A stretch of DNA of 64,000 nt, taken from 66-474 sp035281745 (GTDB taxonomy: Bacteria; Pseudomonadota; Gammaproteobacteria; Xanthomonadales; Rhodanobacteraceae). The translations under genes and the position numbers were made by a program. The stretch spans positions 1 through 64,000 of the forward strand of contig DATEDI010000010.1 in NCBI GenBank assembly GCA_035281745.1, in the 5' to 3' direction. Numbering within the stretch: position 1 is the first letter of the stretch; each line of letters begins with the position of its first letter. This document shows, piece after piece, positions 1-10,256 of the stretch. Under the pieces are notes generated by a model. That model was not told the origin of the DNA and searched no databases. It saw only the letters and a program-made list of their open reading frames with translations.

Positions 1-927
1 GTACACGGCCTGGATCGACGTGATCGAACCGGTCTTGGTGGAGGTGATGCGCTCCTGCAGGCGGCCCATTTCATCCGCCAGCGTCGGTTGGTAGCCCACC
101 GCCGACGGCATGCGTCCCAGCAGCGCCGACACCTCGGTGCCCGCCAGCGTGTAGCGGTAGATGTTGTCCACGAAGAACAGGATGTCGCGGCCCTTGCCCG
201 ATGCGTCCTTTTCGTCGCGGAAATATTCGGCCATGGTCAGGCCGGTCAGCGCAACGCGCAGGCGGTTGCCCGGCGGCTCGTTCATCTGGCCGTACACCAT
301 CGCGACCTTCGATTCCGGAAAGTTGTCGGGCTTGACCACGCCCGCTTCGATCATCTCGTGATAGAAGTCGTTGCCTTCGCGGGTGCGCTCGCCGACGCCC
401 GCGAACACCGACAGGCCCGAGTGCTGGGTAGCGATGTTGTTGATCAACTCCAGCATCGTGACGGTCTTGCCCACGCCCGCGCCGCCGAACAGGCCGACCT
501 TGCCGCCCTTCGCGAACGGGCACATGAGGTCGATCACCTTGATGCCGGTTTCCAGCAACTCGTTGGCCGCGGCCTGGTCTTCGTACGACGGCGCCGCGCG
601 GTGGATTTCCCACTGCTGTTCGGCATTCACCGGACCGCGTTCGTCGATCGGCTCGCCCAGCACGTTCATGATGCGACCGAGCGTGGCCTTGCCCACCGGC
701 ACCTTGATGTACGCGCCGGTGTTGCTGACTTCAAGGTTGCGCTTCAGGCCGTCGGTGGAACCGAGCGCAATCGTGCGCACCACGCCATCGCCCAGCTGCT
801 GCTGGACTTCCAGCGTGACCGCGGTGCCTTGCACCTCGAGCGCGTCATAAACCTTCGGCACTGCGTCGCGCGGAAATTCGACGTCGACCACCGCGCCGAT
901 GATTTGAACGATCTTGCCCTGGCTCAT
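1..927 (-). CDS. atpD: ATP synthase F1 subunit beta (partial)
   Basis: Catalytic beta subunit of the F1 head of the proton-translocating ATP synthase. The first 309 codons are present and the 3' end runs off the window. The start is the ATG at 927, giving MSQGKIVQIIGAVVDVEF, the normal AtpD N-terminus. The P-loop GGAGVGKT is visible near residue 150, followed by the GERTREG segment that carries the catalytic glutamate. The frame is open to the window edge. It lies downstream of atpG on the same strand as the terminal part of the operon seen here (atpC would be expected next). Identification is secure. Confidence 0.98.
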   Translation of the reverse strand, partial: MSQGKIVQIIGAVVDVEFPRDAVPKVYDALEVQGTAVTLEVQQQLGDGVVRTIALGSTDGLKRNLEVSNTGAYIKVPVGKATLGRIMNVLGEPIDERGPVNAEQQWEIHRAAPSYEDQAAANELLETGIKVIDLMCPFAKGGKVGLFGGAGVGKTVTMLELINNIATQHSGLSVFAGVGERTREGNDFYHEMIEAGVVKPDNFPESKVAMVYGQMNEPPGNRLRVALTGLTMAEYFRDEKDASGKGRDILFFVDNIYRYTLAGTEVSALLGRMPSAVGYQPTLADEMGRLQERITSTKTGSITSIQAVY

Positions 928-956
928 TGTGTAATCCTCAATCCAAATTGTTGAAC

Positions 957-1067
957 CCCTCTCCCTCCGGGAGAGGGCAGGGGTGAGGGTCAGGTTGGAC
1001 CGCAACGTCACGGCCGTTACGAACCCTCATCCGGCGCTACGCGCCACCTTCTCCCGAACGGAGAAGG
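957..1067. repeat. Intercistronic hairpin pair between atpG and atpD
   Basis: The 150-bp gap between atpG and atpD holds two perfect hairpins. One has a 9-bp stem CCCTCTCCC/GGGAGAGGG (957-977, 3-nt loop). The other has an 8-bp stem CCTTCTCC/GGAGAAGG (1047-1067), and a short GGCGC/GCGCC dyad lies at about 1033-1045. The flanking words GGGGTGAGGG and CCCTCATCC are also mutually complementary. This composition resembles the short intergenic palindromic repeats scattered in many proteobacterial genomes. There is no T-tract, so it is not a classical terminator. Confidence 0.6.
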
Positions 1068-1077
1068 AAAATCAAAA

Positions 1078-1998
1078 TCAACCACCGACGGCGGCCGCGC
1101 CGCCGACGATTTCGGAAATTTCCTGGGTAATGGCCGCCTGGCGCGCCTTGTTGTAGATCAGCGTCAACGTACCGATGGCCTTGGTGGCATTGTCGGATGC
1201 GGCCTTCATCGCCACCATCCGCGCCGCATGTTCGCTGGCGAGGTTCTCCAGCGTCGCGTGGTACACCATGCCTTCGAAGTAGCGATTCAGCACATGCCGG
1301 ATCACGATTTCGGCTTCCGGTTCGTAGAGATAATCCCAACTGGTCGCACGCTCGACCTTGGCGTCGCGCGATGCCGGATGCAGTTCATCGCCCACGGTCG
1401 ATTCGATTTCCTCGGCCACCGCCGGCAGCGGCAACAGCACATCGACGGTCGCGCGCTGCGTCATGGTGTTGACGAACTGGTTGTAGCAAAGATAGACACG
1501 GTCCAGCTTGCCCTGCATGAAACCATCGTCCGCGATCTTCATCACGCCGATCAGTTTCTCCAGGCGCGGATGGTCGCCGAGATGCGTGACCGTGCCGACC
1601 AGATCAACCTTGATGCGGCGGAAAAACTGCGCGGCCTTCTGGCCGATCGCGATCACTTCGACGCCAACACCCTTCTGCTGCCAGTCGTGGATGTCGGCGA
1701 GCACCTTGCGGAACAGGTTGGCGTTCAAGCCGCCGCACAGGCCGCGGTCCGTCGAGACGACCAGATAGCACACGCGCTTGATTTCGCGTTCGCGCAACGC
1801 CGGATGCTGGTAGTCCGGTGACGCCTGCGCGATGTGCGCGATCACGTTGCGGATGTGCCGCGCGTACGGGCGCGAAGTCTGCATCAGATCCTGCGCCTTG
1901 CGGATCTTGGAAGCAGACACCATCTGCAGCGCGCTCGTCACCTTGCGGGTATTCGCAACGCTCTTGATCTTGGTGCGGATTTCTCTTGCGCCTGCCAT
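1078..1998 (-). CDS. atpG: ATP synthase F1 subunit gamma
   Basis: Central rotor stalk of F1-ATPase, coupling rotation of the c-ring to catalysis in the alpha3beta3 head. It has 306 residues, slightly longer than the usual ~287-290. It begins MAGAREIRTKIKSVANTRKV, the standard AtpG N-terminal helix. The C-terminal helix (AARMVAMKAASDNATKAIG) and the ending with the TQEIsEIVGGAAA element are typical. It lies between atpA and atpD in the standard operon order. The ATG at 1998 is the only sensible start. Confidence 0.98.
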   Translation of the reverse strand: MAGAREIRTKIKSVANTRKVTSALQMVSASKIRKAQDLMQTSRPYARHIRNVIAHIAQASPDYQHPALREREIKRVCYLVVSTDRGLCGGLNANLFRKVLADIHDWQQKGVGVEVIAIGQKAAQFFRRIKVDLVGTVTHLGDHPRLEKLIGVMKIADDGFMQGKLDRVYLCYNQFVNTMTQRATVDVLLPLPAVAEEIESTVGDELHPASRDAKVERATSWDYLYEPEAEIVIRHVLNRYFEGMVYHATLENLASEHAARMVAMKAASDNATKAIGTLTLIYNKARQAAITQEISEIVGGAAAVGG

Positions 1999-2010
1999 GT
2001 GCTCTTCTCT

Positions 2011-2080
2011 GTAGGGCGGATGACAACCCGCCTGCGGCCTCGTCGACCGGCGGGATCTGCTATCGCGGCTCCCGCCCTAC
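2011..2080. repeat. Inverted repeat between atpA and atpG
   Basis: The words GTAGGGCGGA (2011-2020) and CCCGCCCTAC (2071-2080) form inverted arms matching at 9 of 10 positions and flank about 50 bp of GC-rich sequence. They fill most of the 84-bp atpA-atpG gap. The GTAGGGCGG...CCGCCCTAC form is typical of dispersed intergenic repeats in GC-rich proteobacteria. In the transcript it would form a large stem-loop just upstream of atpG. Confidence 0.5.
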
Positions 2081-2082
2081 GC

Positions 2083-3630
<1,548 letters not shown>

Positions 3631-3708
3631 TGCTTTATTCCTCGAATCGCACGGCAATCTGATACCGCACCGATTCTCCAAAACAGGTTAATTGGGTAAG
3701 TAGTAAGT

Positions 3709-3752
3709 GAGTCAGTAAAACCGCCGGACTCGTGTTTTGGTCTTACTGACTC
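3709..3752. repeat. Inverted repeat between atpH and atpA
   Basis: Perfect 10-bp arms GAGTCAGTAA (3709-3718) and TTACTGACTC (3743-3752) are separated by 24 bp, in an A+T-richer 145-bp gap between atpH and atpA. The right side continues into the partly repeated words CTTTACGCTTTACTCTTTACG. There is no clear U-tract. It could be an mRNA processing or stability hairpin, or a dispersed repeat. Confidence 0.5.
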
Positions 3753-3775
3753 TTTACGCTTTACTCTTTACGGCT

Positions 3776-4309
3776 TCAGCTCGTCAACGCGGTTTCGAGT
3801 TTGGCGAGGCGGCTCTTGAGCGAGCCGTCGATCACGGTTTCACCGGCATCGATCACGGCGCCGCCCATCACCGATGGATCGATGCTGCGCTCGAGTTCGA
3901 TGTCGCTGTTGAAGCGACGCTTCAGCGCCGCCATCAGCCGCGCGGCGTCGGCGTCATCCAGCGGCACCGCGCTACGTACATGAACCTTCAATACATGTTC
4001 GGCGTCCCGCTTCATCTGTTCGAACAGCGCGGCGATTTCCGGCAACCCGCGCAGACGGCCGTTGTCGGCCAGCACGCCGAGGAAGCGCGCGAATTCCGAA
4101 TCAATCCCTTCACCCGAGCGCATGAACAGGGAAGCCAGCGCCTGCGGAGACAACCGCGGGTCGCCGAACAGCGCGACCACCTGCGGCTGAGCCGCGACCT
4201 CCGCCGCAAATGCCAGCTTTTCCGCCCACTCGTTCTGCGCGCCATGTGCGGACGCGATTTCATACGCGGCACGCGCGTAGGGACGGGCGATGGTGAGGGG
4301 CTGCGTCAT
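3776..4309 (-). CDS. atpH: ATP synthase F1 subunit delta
   Basis: Peripheral-stalk subunit linking the b dimer to the top of F1. It has 177 residues, the usual size. The N-terminus MTQPLTIARPYARAAYEIA matches the family signature of an N-terminal helical domain. The C-terminal part contains the IDPSVMGGAVIDAGETVIDGSL motif region typical of delta/OSCP. The gene starts 3 bp after the atpF stop, indicating tight coupling. Confidence 0.97.
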   Translation of the reverse strand: MTQPLTIARPYARAAYEIASAHGAQNEWAEKLAFAAEVAAQPQVVALFGDPRLSPQALASLFMRSGEGIDSEFARFLGVLADNGRLRGLPEIAALFEQMKRDAEHVLKVHVRSAVPLDDADAARLMAALKRRFNSDIELERSIDPSVMGGAVIDAGETVIDGSLKSRLAKLETALTS

Positions 4310-4312
4310 GGA

Positions 4313-4783
4313 TCAGATCCCGGCGACCAGCTCGTCGAGCAACGCCTTGTGCGTCCCGGCGTTGATCTCGCGGCCGAGGATCTTCTCGGCGCCCTGCACA
4401 GCCAGCGTCGCGACCTGGCCGCGCAATTCCGCGCGGGCGCGGTGGGCCATGTTGTCGATGTCGGCTTGCGCCGTGGCCTTCTGGCGCGCAGCCTCCTGCA
4501 ACGCGTCCGTGCGCGCCTTGTCGACGATCTGCCCGGCCTGCTGGTTGGCGCGCTCGATGATGACCGCCGCTTCCGCGCGCGCCTTCTTCACTTCGTCGTC
4601 GGCACGCGTGTTGGCTTCCGCCAATTCCTTGCGCGCACGGTCGGCGGCCTCGAGGCCCTCCGCGATGCGCTTGGCGCGCTCGTCCATGGCCCTGACGATA
4701 GGCGGCCAGATGTATTTCATCGTGAACCAGACCAGGATCAGGAAAACGATGATCTGGGCGATGAGCGTGGCATTCAGGCTCAC
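4313..4783 (-). CDS. atpF: ATP synthase F0 subunit b
   Basis: Peripheral stalk subunit of F0. It has 156 residues, matching E. coli b. One N-terminal membrane helix (about residues 5-25, LIAQIIVFLILVWFTMKYIW) is followed by a long charged Ala/Glu/Lys/Arg-rich dimeric coiled coil (KELAEANTRADDEVKKA...). It lies between atpE and atpH as in the standard operon, and its stop lies 3 bp before the atpH start codon. Confidence 0.97.
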   Translation of the reverse strand: MSLNATLIAQIIVFLILVWFTMKYIWPPIVRAMDERAKRIAEGLEAADRARKELAEANTRADDEVKKARAEAAVIIERANQQAGQIVDKARTDALQEAARQKATAQADIDNMAHRARAELRGQVATLAVQGAEKILGREINAGTHKALLDELVAGI

Positions 4784-4835
4784 GGTCGCAATCCTCTCGC
4801 GTGAATCAGGAGTTCAACAAAGCTGCCGGCTTCGA

Positions 4836-5135
4836 TTACGGTGCGGCGCCGACGGCCCGCGCGGCCGTGCGCACGATTTCGCCGAACGGATCGACGAAGA
4901 TCAGGTACAACGCGATGCCCACGCCGATGATCGGGATCGCGTCGATCAGGCCGACCAGCAGGAACATCTTGCCTTGCAGCATCGGCACCAGCTCGGGCTG
5001 GCGCGCCGAACTTTCGAGGAACTTGCCGCCCATCAGGCCCATGCCGATGGCGGCGCCGATGCCGGCGAGGCCGAGCATGAAACCCGCAGCCAGGGCGGTG
5101 AAGCCTTCAACACTGGCCAGTGCGCTGATATCCAT
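4836..5135 (-). CDS. atpE: ATP synthase F0 subunit c (proteolipid)
   Basis: Subunit of the proton-translocating c-ring. It has 99 residues with start ATG at 5135 (MDISALASVEG); the frame is open further upstream but those codons overlap the adjoining atpB region. Two membrane helices are visible: the glycine-rich first helix (GLAGIGAAIGMGLMGG) and a second helix carrying the proton-binding carboxylate Asp65 in GLIDAIP. The polar loop ARQPEL that contacts gamma/epsilon is intact. The C-terminal extension (FGEIVRTAARAVGAAP) is about 18 residues longer than in E. coli. Confidence 0.97.
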   Translation of the reverse strand: MDISALASVEGFTALAAGFMLGLAGIGAAIGMGLMGGKFLESSARQPELVPMLQGKMFLLVGLIDAIPIIGVGIALYLIFVDPFGEIVRTAARAVGAAP

Positions 5136-5191
5136 TGTGTGTCTCCGTAGTACTTTGAGTTGAAACAGCGGTGGTGAAAAGGGAAGGTCGT

Positions 5192-6190
5192 TCAGTGGTT
5201 CTCGGCCGCCATCGACAGGTAGCCGACGGTCAGCACCATGAAGATGTAGGCCTGCAGGCCGATGATCAGCCAGTGGAAGATTCCCCACGCGGTGGCGAAC
5301 AGGATCTGGATGTACACGCCCGCGCCGATCGCCGGCAGGAAACCCATGATGCTGCCGATGGGAATCACCACCAGCAGGATCAACGGAATCCAGGCGCGCA
5401 TCCACTTGCCCTTGCCGTAGGCCAGCAATGCAATGGTGATGACCGCCAGCGCCGCAAAGATCCAGAACGAGGCGTAAGTCACCGGCGTGACCGTGGCAGG
5501 CGCGCTGAAGCGCAGCGTCATGCAGGCCAGCAGGATGAAGATCACCTCGCCCGCGTACATGTTGCCAAACAATCGAAGACCCAGGCTGAGCGGCTTTGAA
5601 AGTTCTTCCACGACCTTGAGGATGAAGTTCACCGGCGCCAGCCATTTGCCGAAAGGCTGGAACAACGCCTCCTTGGTGACGCCCTTCAAACCCTTGTTGT
5701 AGAAGCTGTACCAGAGCGTCAACAGGAACACCGTGATCGCCATGGACATGGTGATCGCGGGATCGGCCGTCGGCAGCACGCGCAGGTGTTCGATACCGGT
5801 CGCTTCCGCGGCGCGCGGCAGCGCGTCGATCGGCAGCAGGTCCATCAGGTTCATGAACAGGATCCAGAACCCGACCAGCAGCGCCATCGGCGCCACGAAC
5901 GCTGACTTTTTGTGGAAAATGTCCTTGACTTGGCGGTCGAAGAATTCCGTACTGATCTCCACGAAGCCCTGCCAGCGCGCCGGAACCCCGCTGGTCGCGC
6001 GTCGCGCCACCGGCCAGAACAGAAACACGAACAAAAGCCCAAGCGCGACCGAGAAGAACATCGAATCGATGTTCAGGACCCAGAAATCGCTGGAGCCATT
6101 GACGATCTTCCAGGTCTTGAGGTCGAGCTGGAGATACGTCAAATGGTGCAGGATGTATGCACCGCTCGTGATGGGACCTTCTGCTGCCAT
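5192..6190 (-). CDS. atpB: ATP synthase F0 subunit a
   Basis: Membrane subunit that forms the proton half-channels against the c-ring. It has 332 residues, longer than E. coli a (271), mainly from extra loops. The essential arginine helix is visible as PLSLGLRLFGNMYAGEVI, and the late helix region (FHWLIIGLQAYIFMVLTVGYL) supplies the conserved Gln. Several hydrophobic helices are present. It is located between atpI and atpE. Confidence 0.97.
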   Translation of the reverse strand: MAAEGPITSGAYILHHLTYLQLDLKTWKIVNGSSDFWVLNIDSMFFSVALGLLFVFLFWPVARRATSGVPARWQGFVEISTEFFDRQVKDIFHKKSAFVAPMALLVGFWILFMNLMDLLPIDALPRAAEATGIEHLRVLPTADPAITMSMAITVFLLTLWYSFYNKGLKGVTKEALFQPFGKWLAPVNFILKVVEELSKPLSLGLRLFGNMYAGEVIFILLACMTLRFSAPATVTPVTYASFWIFAALAVITIALLAYGKGKWMRAWIPLILLVVIPIGSIMGFLPAIGAGVYIQILFATAWGIFHWLIIGLQAYIFMVLTVGYLSMAAENH

Positions 6191-6216
6191 GCCTTGAGTT
6201 CCAGCCTAACCCGATG

Positions 6217-6585
6217 TCAAATGTCGAAGCGCAACACCAGCCAATTGACCGCCATCGCCGCGCCGGCGCCCACGAGCACCGGCACCAGCGGCAAGCGCAG
6301 CCGCACCAGGATCAGGAACAATCCGCCCAGCACGACCAGCCACTTCAGCAGCATCCCCAGCGCAAATCGCCGCATGGTGACGGCGCCCCGTGCCAGCGAC
6401 GGCCTGAATACCCGAAGCGCCAGCAGTGCGGTGCCGATCGCCACCACGCCGCCGCCGCCGAACGCACCCAGGGCCGATACCGCACCCCGGATCAGAAACA
6501 ACAACCCGACGATGATCGCCGCCGCCACTTGCGCCAGCACGACTTGAACGGCGAGCCGTCGGCCGGCGGCCAGCGAATTGTCCAA
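6217..6585 (-). CDS. atpI: ATP synthase assembly protein I
   Basis: Small four-helix membrane protein at the head of atp operons, thought to help assemble the c-ring. The frame is open back into the mnmE 3' end, but the AtpI-like part starts around a TTG at 6585 (then DNSLAAGRRLAVQVV) with a GAGG about 8 nt upstream. That gives 122 residues, the usual family size (about 126). Four hydrophobic stretches are visible. Position immediately upstream of atpB supports the call; the non-ATG start is inferred. Confidence 0.8.
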   Translation of the reverse strand: MDNSLAAGRRLAVQVVLAQVAAAIIVGLLFLIRGAVSALGAFGGGGVVAIGTALLALRVFRPSLARGAVTMRRFALGMLLKWLVVLGGLFLILVRLRLPLVPVLVGAGAAMAVNWLVLRFDI

Positions 6586-6643
6586 GTTCAGCCACCTCGG
6601 GCGTGCCTTCGACCCGCCCAAAAGTCCGCAATCGAGCTTTGGA

Positions 6644-6673
6644 ATTGTAGCAGCGCCGTCCGCGCGGTAGCAA
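6644..6673 (-). promoter_or_regulatory. Candidate sigma70 promoter of the atp operon
   Basis: On the minus strand, TTGCTA (6673-6668) and TACAAT (6649-6644) are separated by 18 bp, in the 160-bp gap between mnmE and atpI and about 60 bp before the proposed atpI start. The -10 is close to consensus. It is the best promoter match in the gap. Confidence 0.5.
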
Positions 6674-6745
6674 CCGCGAAAACGGCTGTTGCCGTCGGAA
6701 TTCCAAGGGTTTTTGGGCACCCACGGGGCCGGCGCGTGGCAGCCG

Positions 6746-8086
6746 TCATTTGCCGACGCAGAAGGTCGAGAAAATCGCGCCGAGAAGATCCTCGCTGGTG
6801 AAGGTACCGACGATTTCGCCAAGTGCGCGCTGCGCCGCGACCAAATCCTCGGCGATCAATTCCGGCGTCGCGGTGGCAAGTGCCGATCGGGCGTTTTGCA
6901 GCGATGCGTCGGCGCGCTCCAGCGCAAACACGTGCCGGCTGCGTGCACTGAATTCGCCGCCGCGTTCGCCACCCAGCGCGGCCTCGCGCAAGGCCGTGCG
7001 CAACAGGTCCAGACCTTCACCGGTGCGCGCGGAAAGTGCGATGCAGAGGGCGCCGTCGCGCTCGCTCCGTAATGGCGGGGCGCCATCGAGATCGATCTTG
7101 TTGATGATCACGATCCGCGCGGCCGAGGGTGGCGCTCCATCGAAGAGGGTTGCGCCTGCGACGGCGGCCTTGCGCTCCACCACCCGCAAGACCAGGTCGG
7201 CACGCGCCAGTTCGGCGCGTGCGCGGCGAATGCCTTCACCCTCGACAAGATCGGTCGATTCGCGCAAACCGGCGGTGTCCGCGAGGGTGAGTTCCACGTC
7301 GGCCAGTACGATCGATTCGCGCAGCACGTCGCGGGTGGTGCCGGGCATCTCGGTGACGATTGCGCGATCGTTGCCCGCAAGCGCATTCAGGAGACTCGAT
7401 TTGCCGACGTTGGGTTCACCGACAATGACCGCGTGCATGCCATCGGTGAGGCGCACGCCGCGGCGCGCGGCAGCCAGCAGCCCCTGCAAGCCGTTCGCGG
7501 CGTCTTCGAACAATCGCTCGATCACCGGTTTCGACGCACTCTCCGAGGCGTCGTCGGAAAAATCGATTGCGGCTTCGACTTCCACGCGCAGGCGCACGAT
7601 CAGCTTCGCCAGCGCGTCGGCGCGACGTGAGAACTCGCCTTCCAGCGACCGCAAGGCGGCGCGCGCCTGCACCTCCGAGCGCGCCGCGATCAGGTCGGCC
7701 ACCGCTTCGGCCTGATTCAAGTCGAGCTTGCCATTCAAGAACGCGCGTTCGGAAAACTCACCCGCGCGCGCCCCGCGCGCGCCCAGTTCGCACGCGCGCC
7801 GAACCAATGCATCCAGCACTATCGGACTGCCGTGCGCGTGAAGTTCCAGCACGTCTTCGCCGGTGAAGGAATGCGGTGCAGCAAAAAACAACGCGAGGCC
7901 GCGGTCGATCGCGGTGCCGTCCGTTCCAGCGAAGGCGGTCAGTTGCACGCGGCGCGGTTCGAGCTCGATCCCGCACAGCGCGTTTGCGATCGCGCGCACC
8001 CGGCTTCCCGAAATTCGCACCACGCCGATGCCGCCGCGCCCCGGCGGGGTCGCGATGGCCACGATGGTATCGTTTGCGGACGACAT
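6746..8086 (-). CDS. mnmE: tRNA modification GTPase MnmE (TrmE)
   Basis: GTPase that works with MnmG to install (carboxymethyl)aminomethyl groups on U34 of tRNAs. It has 446 residues, normal for the family. The N-terminal tetrahydrofolate-binding domain begins with TIVAIATPPGRGGIGVVRIS. The inserted G domain carries GEPNVGKSSLLN (P loop), DTAG (G3) and NKID (G4). The C-terminus ends in FCVGK, the conserved C-x-GK motif with the catalytic cysteine. It lies 16 bp downstream of yidC. Its partner mnmG, often the next gene, is not in this window. Confidence 0.97.
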   Translation of the reverse strand: MSSANDTIVAIATPPGRGGIGVVRISGSRVRAIANALCGIELEPRRVQLTAFAGTDGTAIDRGLALFFAAPHSFTGEDVLELHAHGSPIVLDALVRRACELGARGARAGEFSERAFLNGKLDLNQAEAVADLIAARSEVQARAALRSLEGEFSRRADALAKLIVRLRVEVEAAIDFSDDASESASKPVIERLFEDAANGLQGLLAAARRGVRLTDGMHAVIVGEPNVGKSSLLNALAGNDRAIVTEMPGTTRDVLRESIVLADVELTLADTAGLRESTDLVEGEGIRRARAELARADLVLRVVERKAAVAGATLFDGAPPSAARIVIINKIDLDGAPPLRSERDGALCIALSARTGEGLDLLRTALREAALGGERGGEFSARSRHVFALERADASLQNARSALATATPELIAEDLVAAQRALGEIVGTFTSEDLLGAIFSTFCVGK

Positions 8087-8102
8087 GCGCGTGCCTGCGC
8101 GA

Positions 8103-9833
8103 TCAGGCCCGTGCGCGCGCGTCGGCCCGATCGATCTTGCGGGTGATGTACCACTGCTGGCCGAGCATGCAGACCTGGCGCACCACGTAATAAAGCGTGA
8201 GGCCGGCGGGGAAGAAGAAGAACAACACCGCGAACAATATCGGCATCGCCTTCATCACCTTGGCTTGGGTCGGGTCCATGCCCTGCATCGGTGTCAGGAA
8301 CTGCGAACCCAGCATCGCCAGCGCGTACAGGATCGGCAGGATGAACAGCGGATCGGCGGCGGACAAGTCCGGCACCCACAGGAACGACGCGTGGCGCAGC
8401 TCGACGCTGAAGATCAGGACGTAATACAACGCGAAGAAGATAGGCAGGATGATCAGGTTGGGCAGGCAACCCGCCATCGGGTTGATCTTCTCCTTCTTGT
8501 ACAACTCCATCATCGCCTGCTGGTACTTCTGCTTGTCGTCGCCGAAACGTTCCTTCAGCGCCTTCAGGCGCGGCTGCAGCTTGCGCATCCGTGCGCCGGC
8601 CTTGAACTGCGCTTCGGTCAGCTTCCAGGTCACCGCCTGGATCAGCAGTACCAGCACGATGATCGCGAGTCCCCAATTGCCGACCAACCTGTGCAGGAAC
8701 GACAGCAGCTTGAACATCGGCTGCGCGATCACCGTCGACCAGCCGTAATCGACCGTCAGCTCGAGGCCGGGAGCCACCTTCCCGATCTGGTTCTGCAGGT
8801 TCGGCCCGACGTACAGCCGGGTCGCACTGGTGACCATTTGCCCCGGCGCCGCCACCAGCGCCGGACCGACGGTGCGGATCAGATAGCGTGGCTTGCCGTT
8901 CGCGTCGCGCGAAGCCACCTCCACGCTGGAAAACTGCTGCGGCTGCTTTTCGCTGGGGATCCACGCCGCCACGAAAAACCGCTGGGTCATCGCGACCCAA
9001 CCGCCGGTGACGCTCTGGTGCAGCGGCTCCTTCTGGAAGTCGCCGAACTTCAGCTTGTTGAATTTGGAATCCGGGCTGTACCACGCCGCACCGGTGTAGG
9101 CGAAGCTGTCCGGGTTGTAGAACTCCAGGAGGTGCTTGGGCGGCGGCGGCGGCTCGACACGGTCGAGCTGCTGGTAGGAGTTGCCATGCCAGGTCTTGCT
9201 GCCGTGGTTTTCGATCTGCTGCGACAGCCCGACCACATAGCTGCCGCGCGTCAACGTGTAGCGCTTGACCACGTCGATGCCGGATGCGGCGTCACGCCAG
9301 CGCAATGCGACGACGACCTGATCCTGGCCGGGCGTCATGGTGTATTGCGTGGCTTCCGGCGCGAACGTCGCAAGGTGATTCGGTGCGGTGCTGCCATCGG
9401 CACCGATCAAGCCATCCTGCGCCACATAGTACGTCGCGGTCGAATCATTCAGCAGTTGCACCGGCGGACTGCCGCGCTCGACCTTCCGGGGATATTTCAG
9501 CAGCGCGGCGCCGATGACGGTGCCCCCACGCGGATCGATGGTGAGCTTCAGCAAGTCGTTGCTGGCCGTGATCAGATCCTGTCGGGGCGTCTCGCGCGCG
9601 CTCGCAGTCTCCGGCGGCGGCGCTGCAGGCGCCGCGGTCGGCGTGGGTGCGGTCGCGACACTGGCGGACGCGCTCGGTACCGCGGCTTCATCCGCTGCGG
9701 ATGTCGAAGCCGCGGCAACCTGCGCCGGAGCCGGAGGAGGCGTGGCCGGGTAATCGTGCTGCCATGCCTGCCACAGCAAGTAGGCGACGGCCAGCAACGC
9801 CACGACCAACAGTGTGCGTGTTTGATTGATCAC
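8103..9833 (-). CDS. yidC: Membrane protein insertase YidC
   Basis: Inner-membrane insertase that integrates proteins such as AtpE and AtpB, with or without Sec. It has 576 residues, typical of gram-negative YidC with a large periplasmic domain. There is an N-terminal anchor (LLVVALLAVAYLLWQAW), then an Ala/Pro/Thr-rich linker (about residues 30-85) and a periplasmic beta domain. The C-terminal insertase core contains GNWGLAIIVLVLLI, the C1 cytoplasmic loop (ARMRKLQPRLKALKERFGDD) and GCLPNLIILPIFFALYYVL. It is 39 bp downstream of rnpA. The usual small yidD gene between them is absent. Confidence 0.97.
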   Translation of the reverse strand: MINQTRTLLVVALLAVAYLLWQAWQHDYPATPPPAPAQVAAASTSAADEAAVPSASASVATAPTPTAAPAAPPPETASARETPRQDLITASNDLLKLTIDPRGGTVIGAALLKYPRKVERGSPPVQLLNDSTATYYVAQDGLIGADGSTAPNHLATFAPEATQYTMTPGQDQVVVALRWRDAASGIDVVKRYTLTRGSYVVGLSQQIENHGSKTWHGNSYQQLDRVEPPPPPKHLLEFYNPDSFAYTGAAWYSPDSKFNKLKFGDFQKEPLHQSVTGGWVAMTQRFFVAAWIPSEKQPQQFSSVEVASRDANGKPRYLIRTVGPALVAAPGQMVTSATRLYVGPNLQNQIGKVAPGLELTVDYGWSTVIAQPMFKLLSFLHRLVGNWGLAIIVLVLLIQAVTWKLTEAQFKAGARMRKLQPRLKALKERFGDDKQKYQQAMMELYKKEKINPMAGCLPNLIILPIFFALYYVLIFSVELRHASFLWVPDLSAADPLFILPILYALAMLGSQFLTPMQGMDPTQAKVMKAMPILFAVLFFFFPAGLTLYYVVRQVCMLGQQWYITRKIDRADARARA

Positions 9834-9872
9834 AAGGGAATCCGGGCTTTGGGCGCGACAGGCCGGAGCAAG

Positions 9873-10247
9873 TCAGCCGTCGATTGTGCCGGGGGCAGAC
9901 GTCTGCTTCAACGCCTTCAATTTCTGCCATGCGCATCGCAGGTCGGCGTGCAGGGCAGGACGATCGACAGCAACCGCCGATGAGCGCGCGATCACCAGAA
10001 CATCGAACGGCGGCAGTCCTTCGCGCTGATCGCGGAATGATTCGCGGACGATTCGCTTGATCCGGTTGCGTTGCACGGCACGCTTGCTGACTTTGCGCGA
10101 TACGGCCAGTCCAAGTCGTGCGGTGGCCGTGGGACTTTCGATCCAGCGCAGCAGAAAATGCCTCGCCTGCAATCGCCCCCGGGCATTTCGCAGTGCGGCG
10201 AAATCGGCGGCTCGGCGCAGCCGCGCGTGCGGCGGCAAGCCGGCCAT
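9873..10247 (-). CDS. rnpA: Ribonuclease P protein component
   Basis: Basic protein subunit of RNase P, which binds the 5' leader of pre-tRNA. It has 124 residues. The diagnostic RNR motif region is present as SRKVSKRAVQRNRIKRIVRE. It follows rpmH with a 9-bp gap, the near-universal rpmH-rnpA arrangement. Confidence 0.96.
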   Translation of the reverse strand: MAGLPPHARLRRAADFAALRNARGRLQARHFLLRWIESPTATARLGLAVSRKVSKRAVQRNRIKRIVRESFRDQREGLPPFDVLVIARSSAVAVDRPALHADLRCAWQKLKALKQTSAPGTIDG

Positions 10248-10256
10248 GGGTGAGAC

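Noticed and set aside
9834..9872. A yidD gene between rnpA and yidC
   Set aside because: The gap is only 39 bp and no overlapping frame has the YidD cysteine motifs.
7863..9983. Very long open frame on the plus strand opposite yidC and mnmE (706 codons)
   Set aside because: Antisense shadow of GC-rich coding sequence; it is rich in Arg/His/Gln with no domain or signal, and the genes on the other strand are certain.
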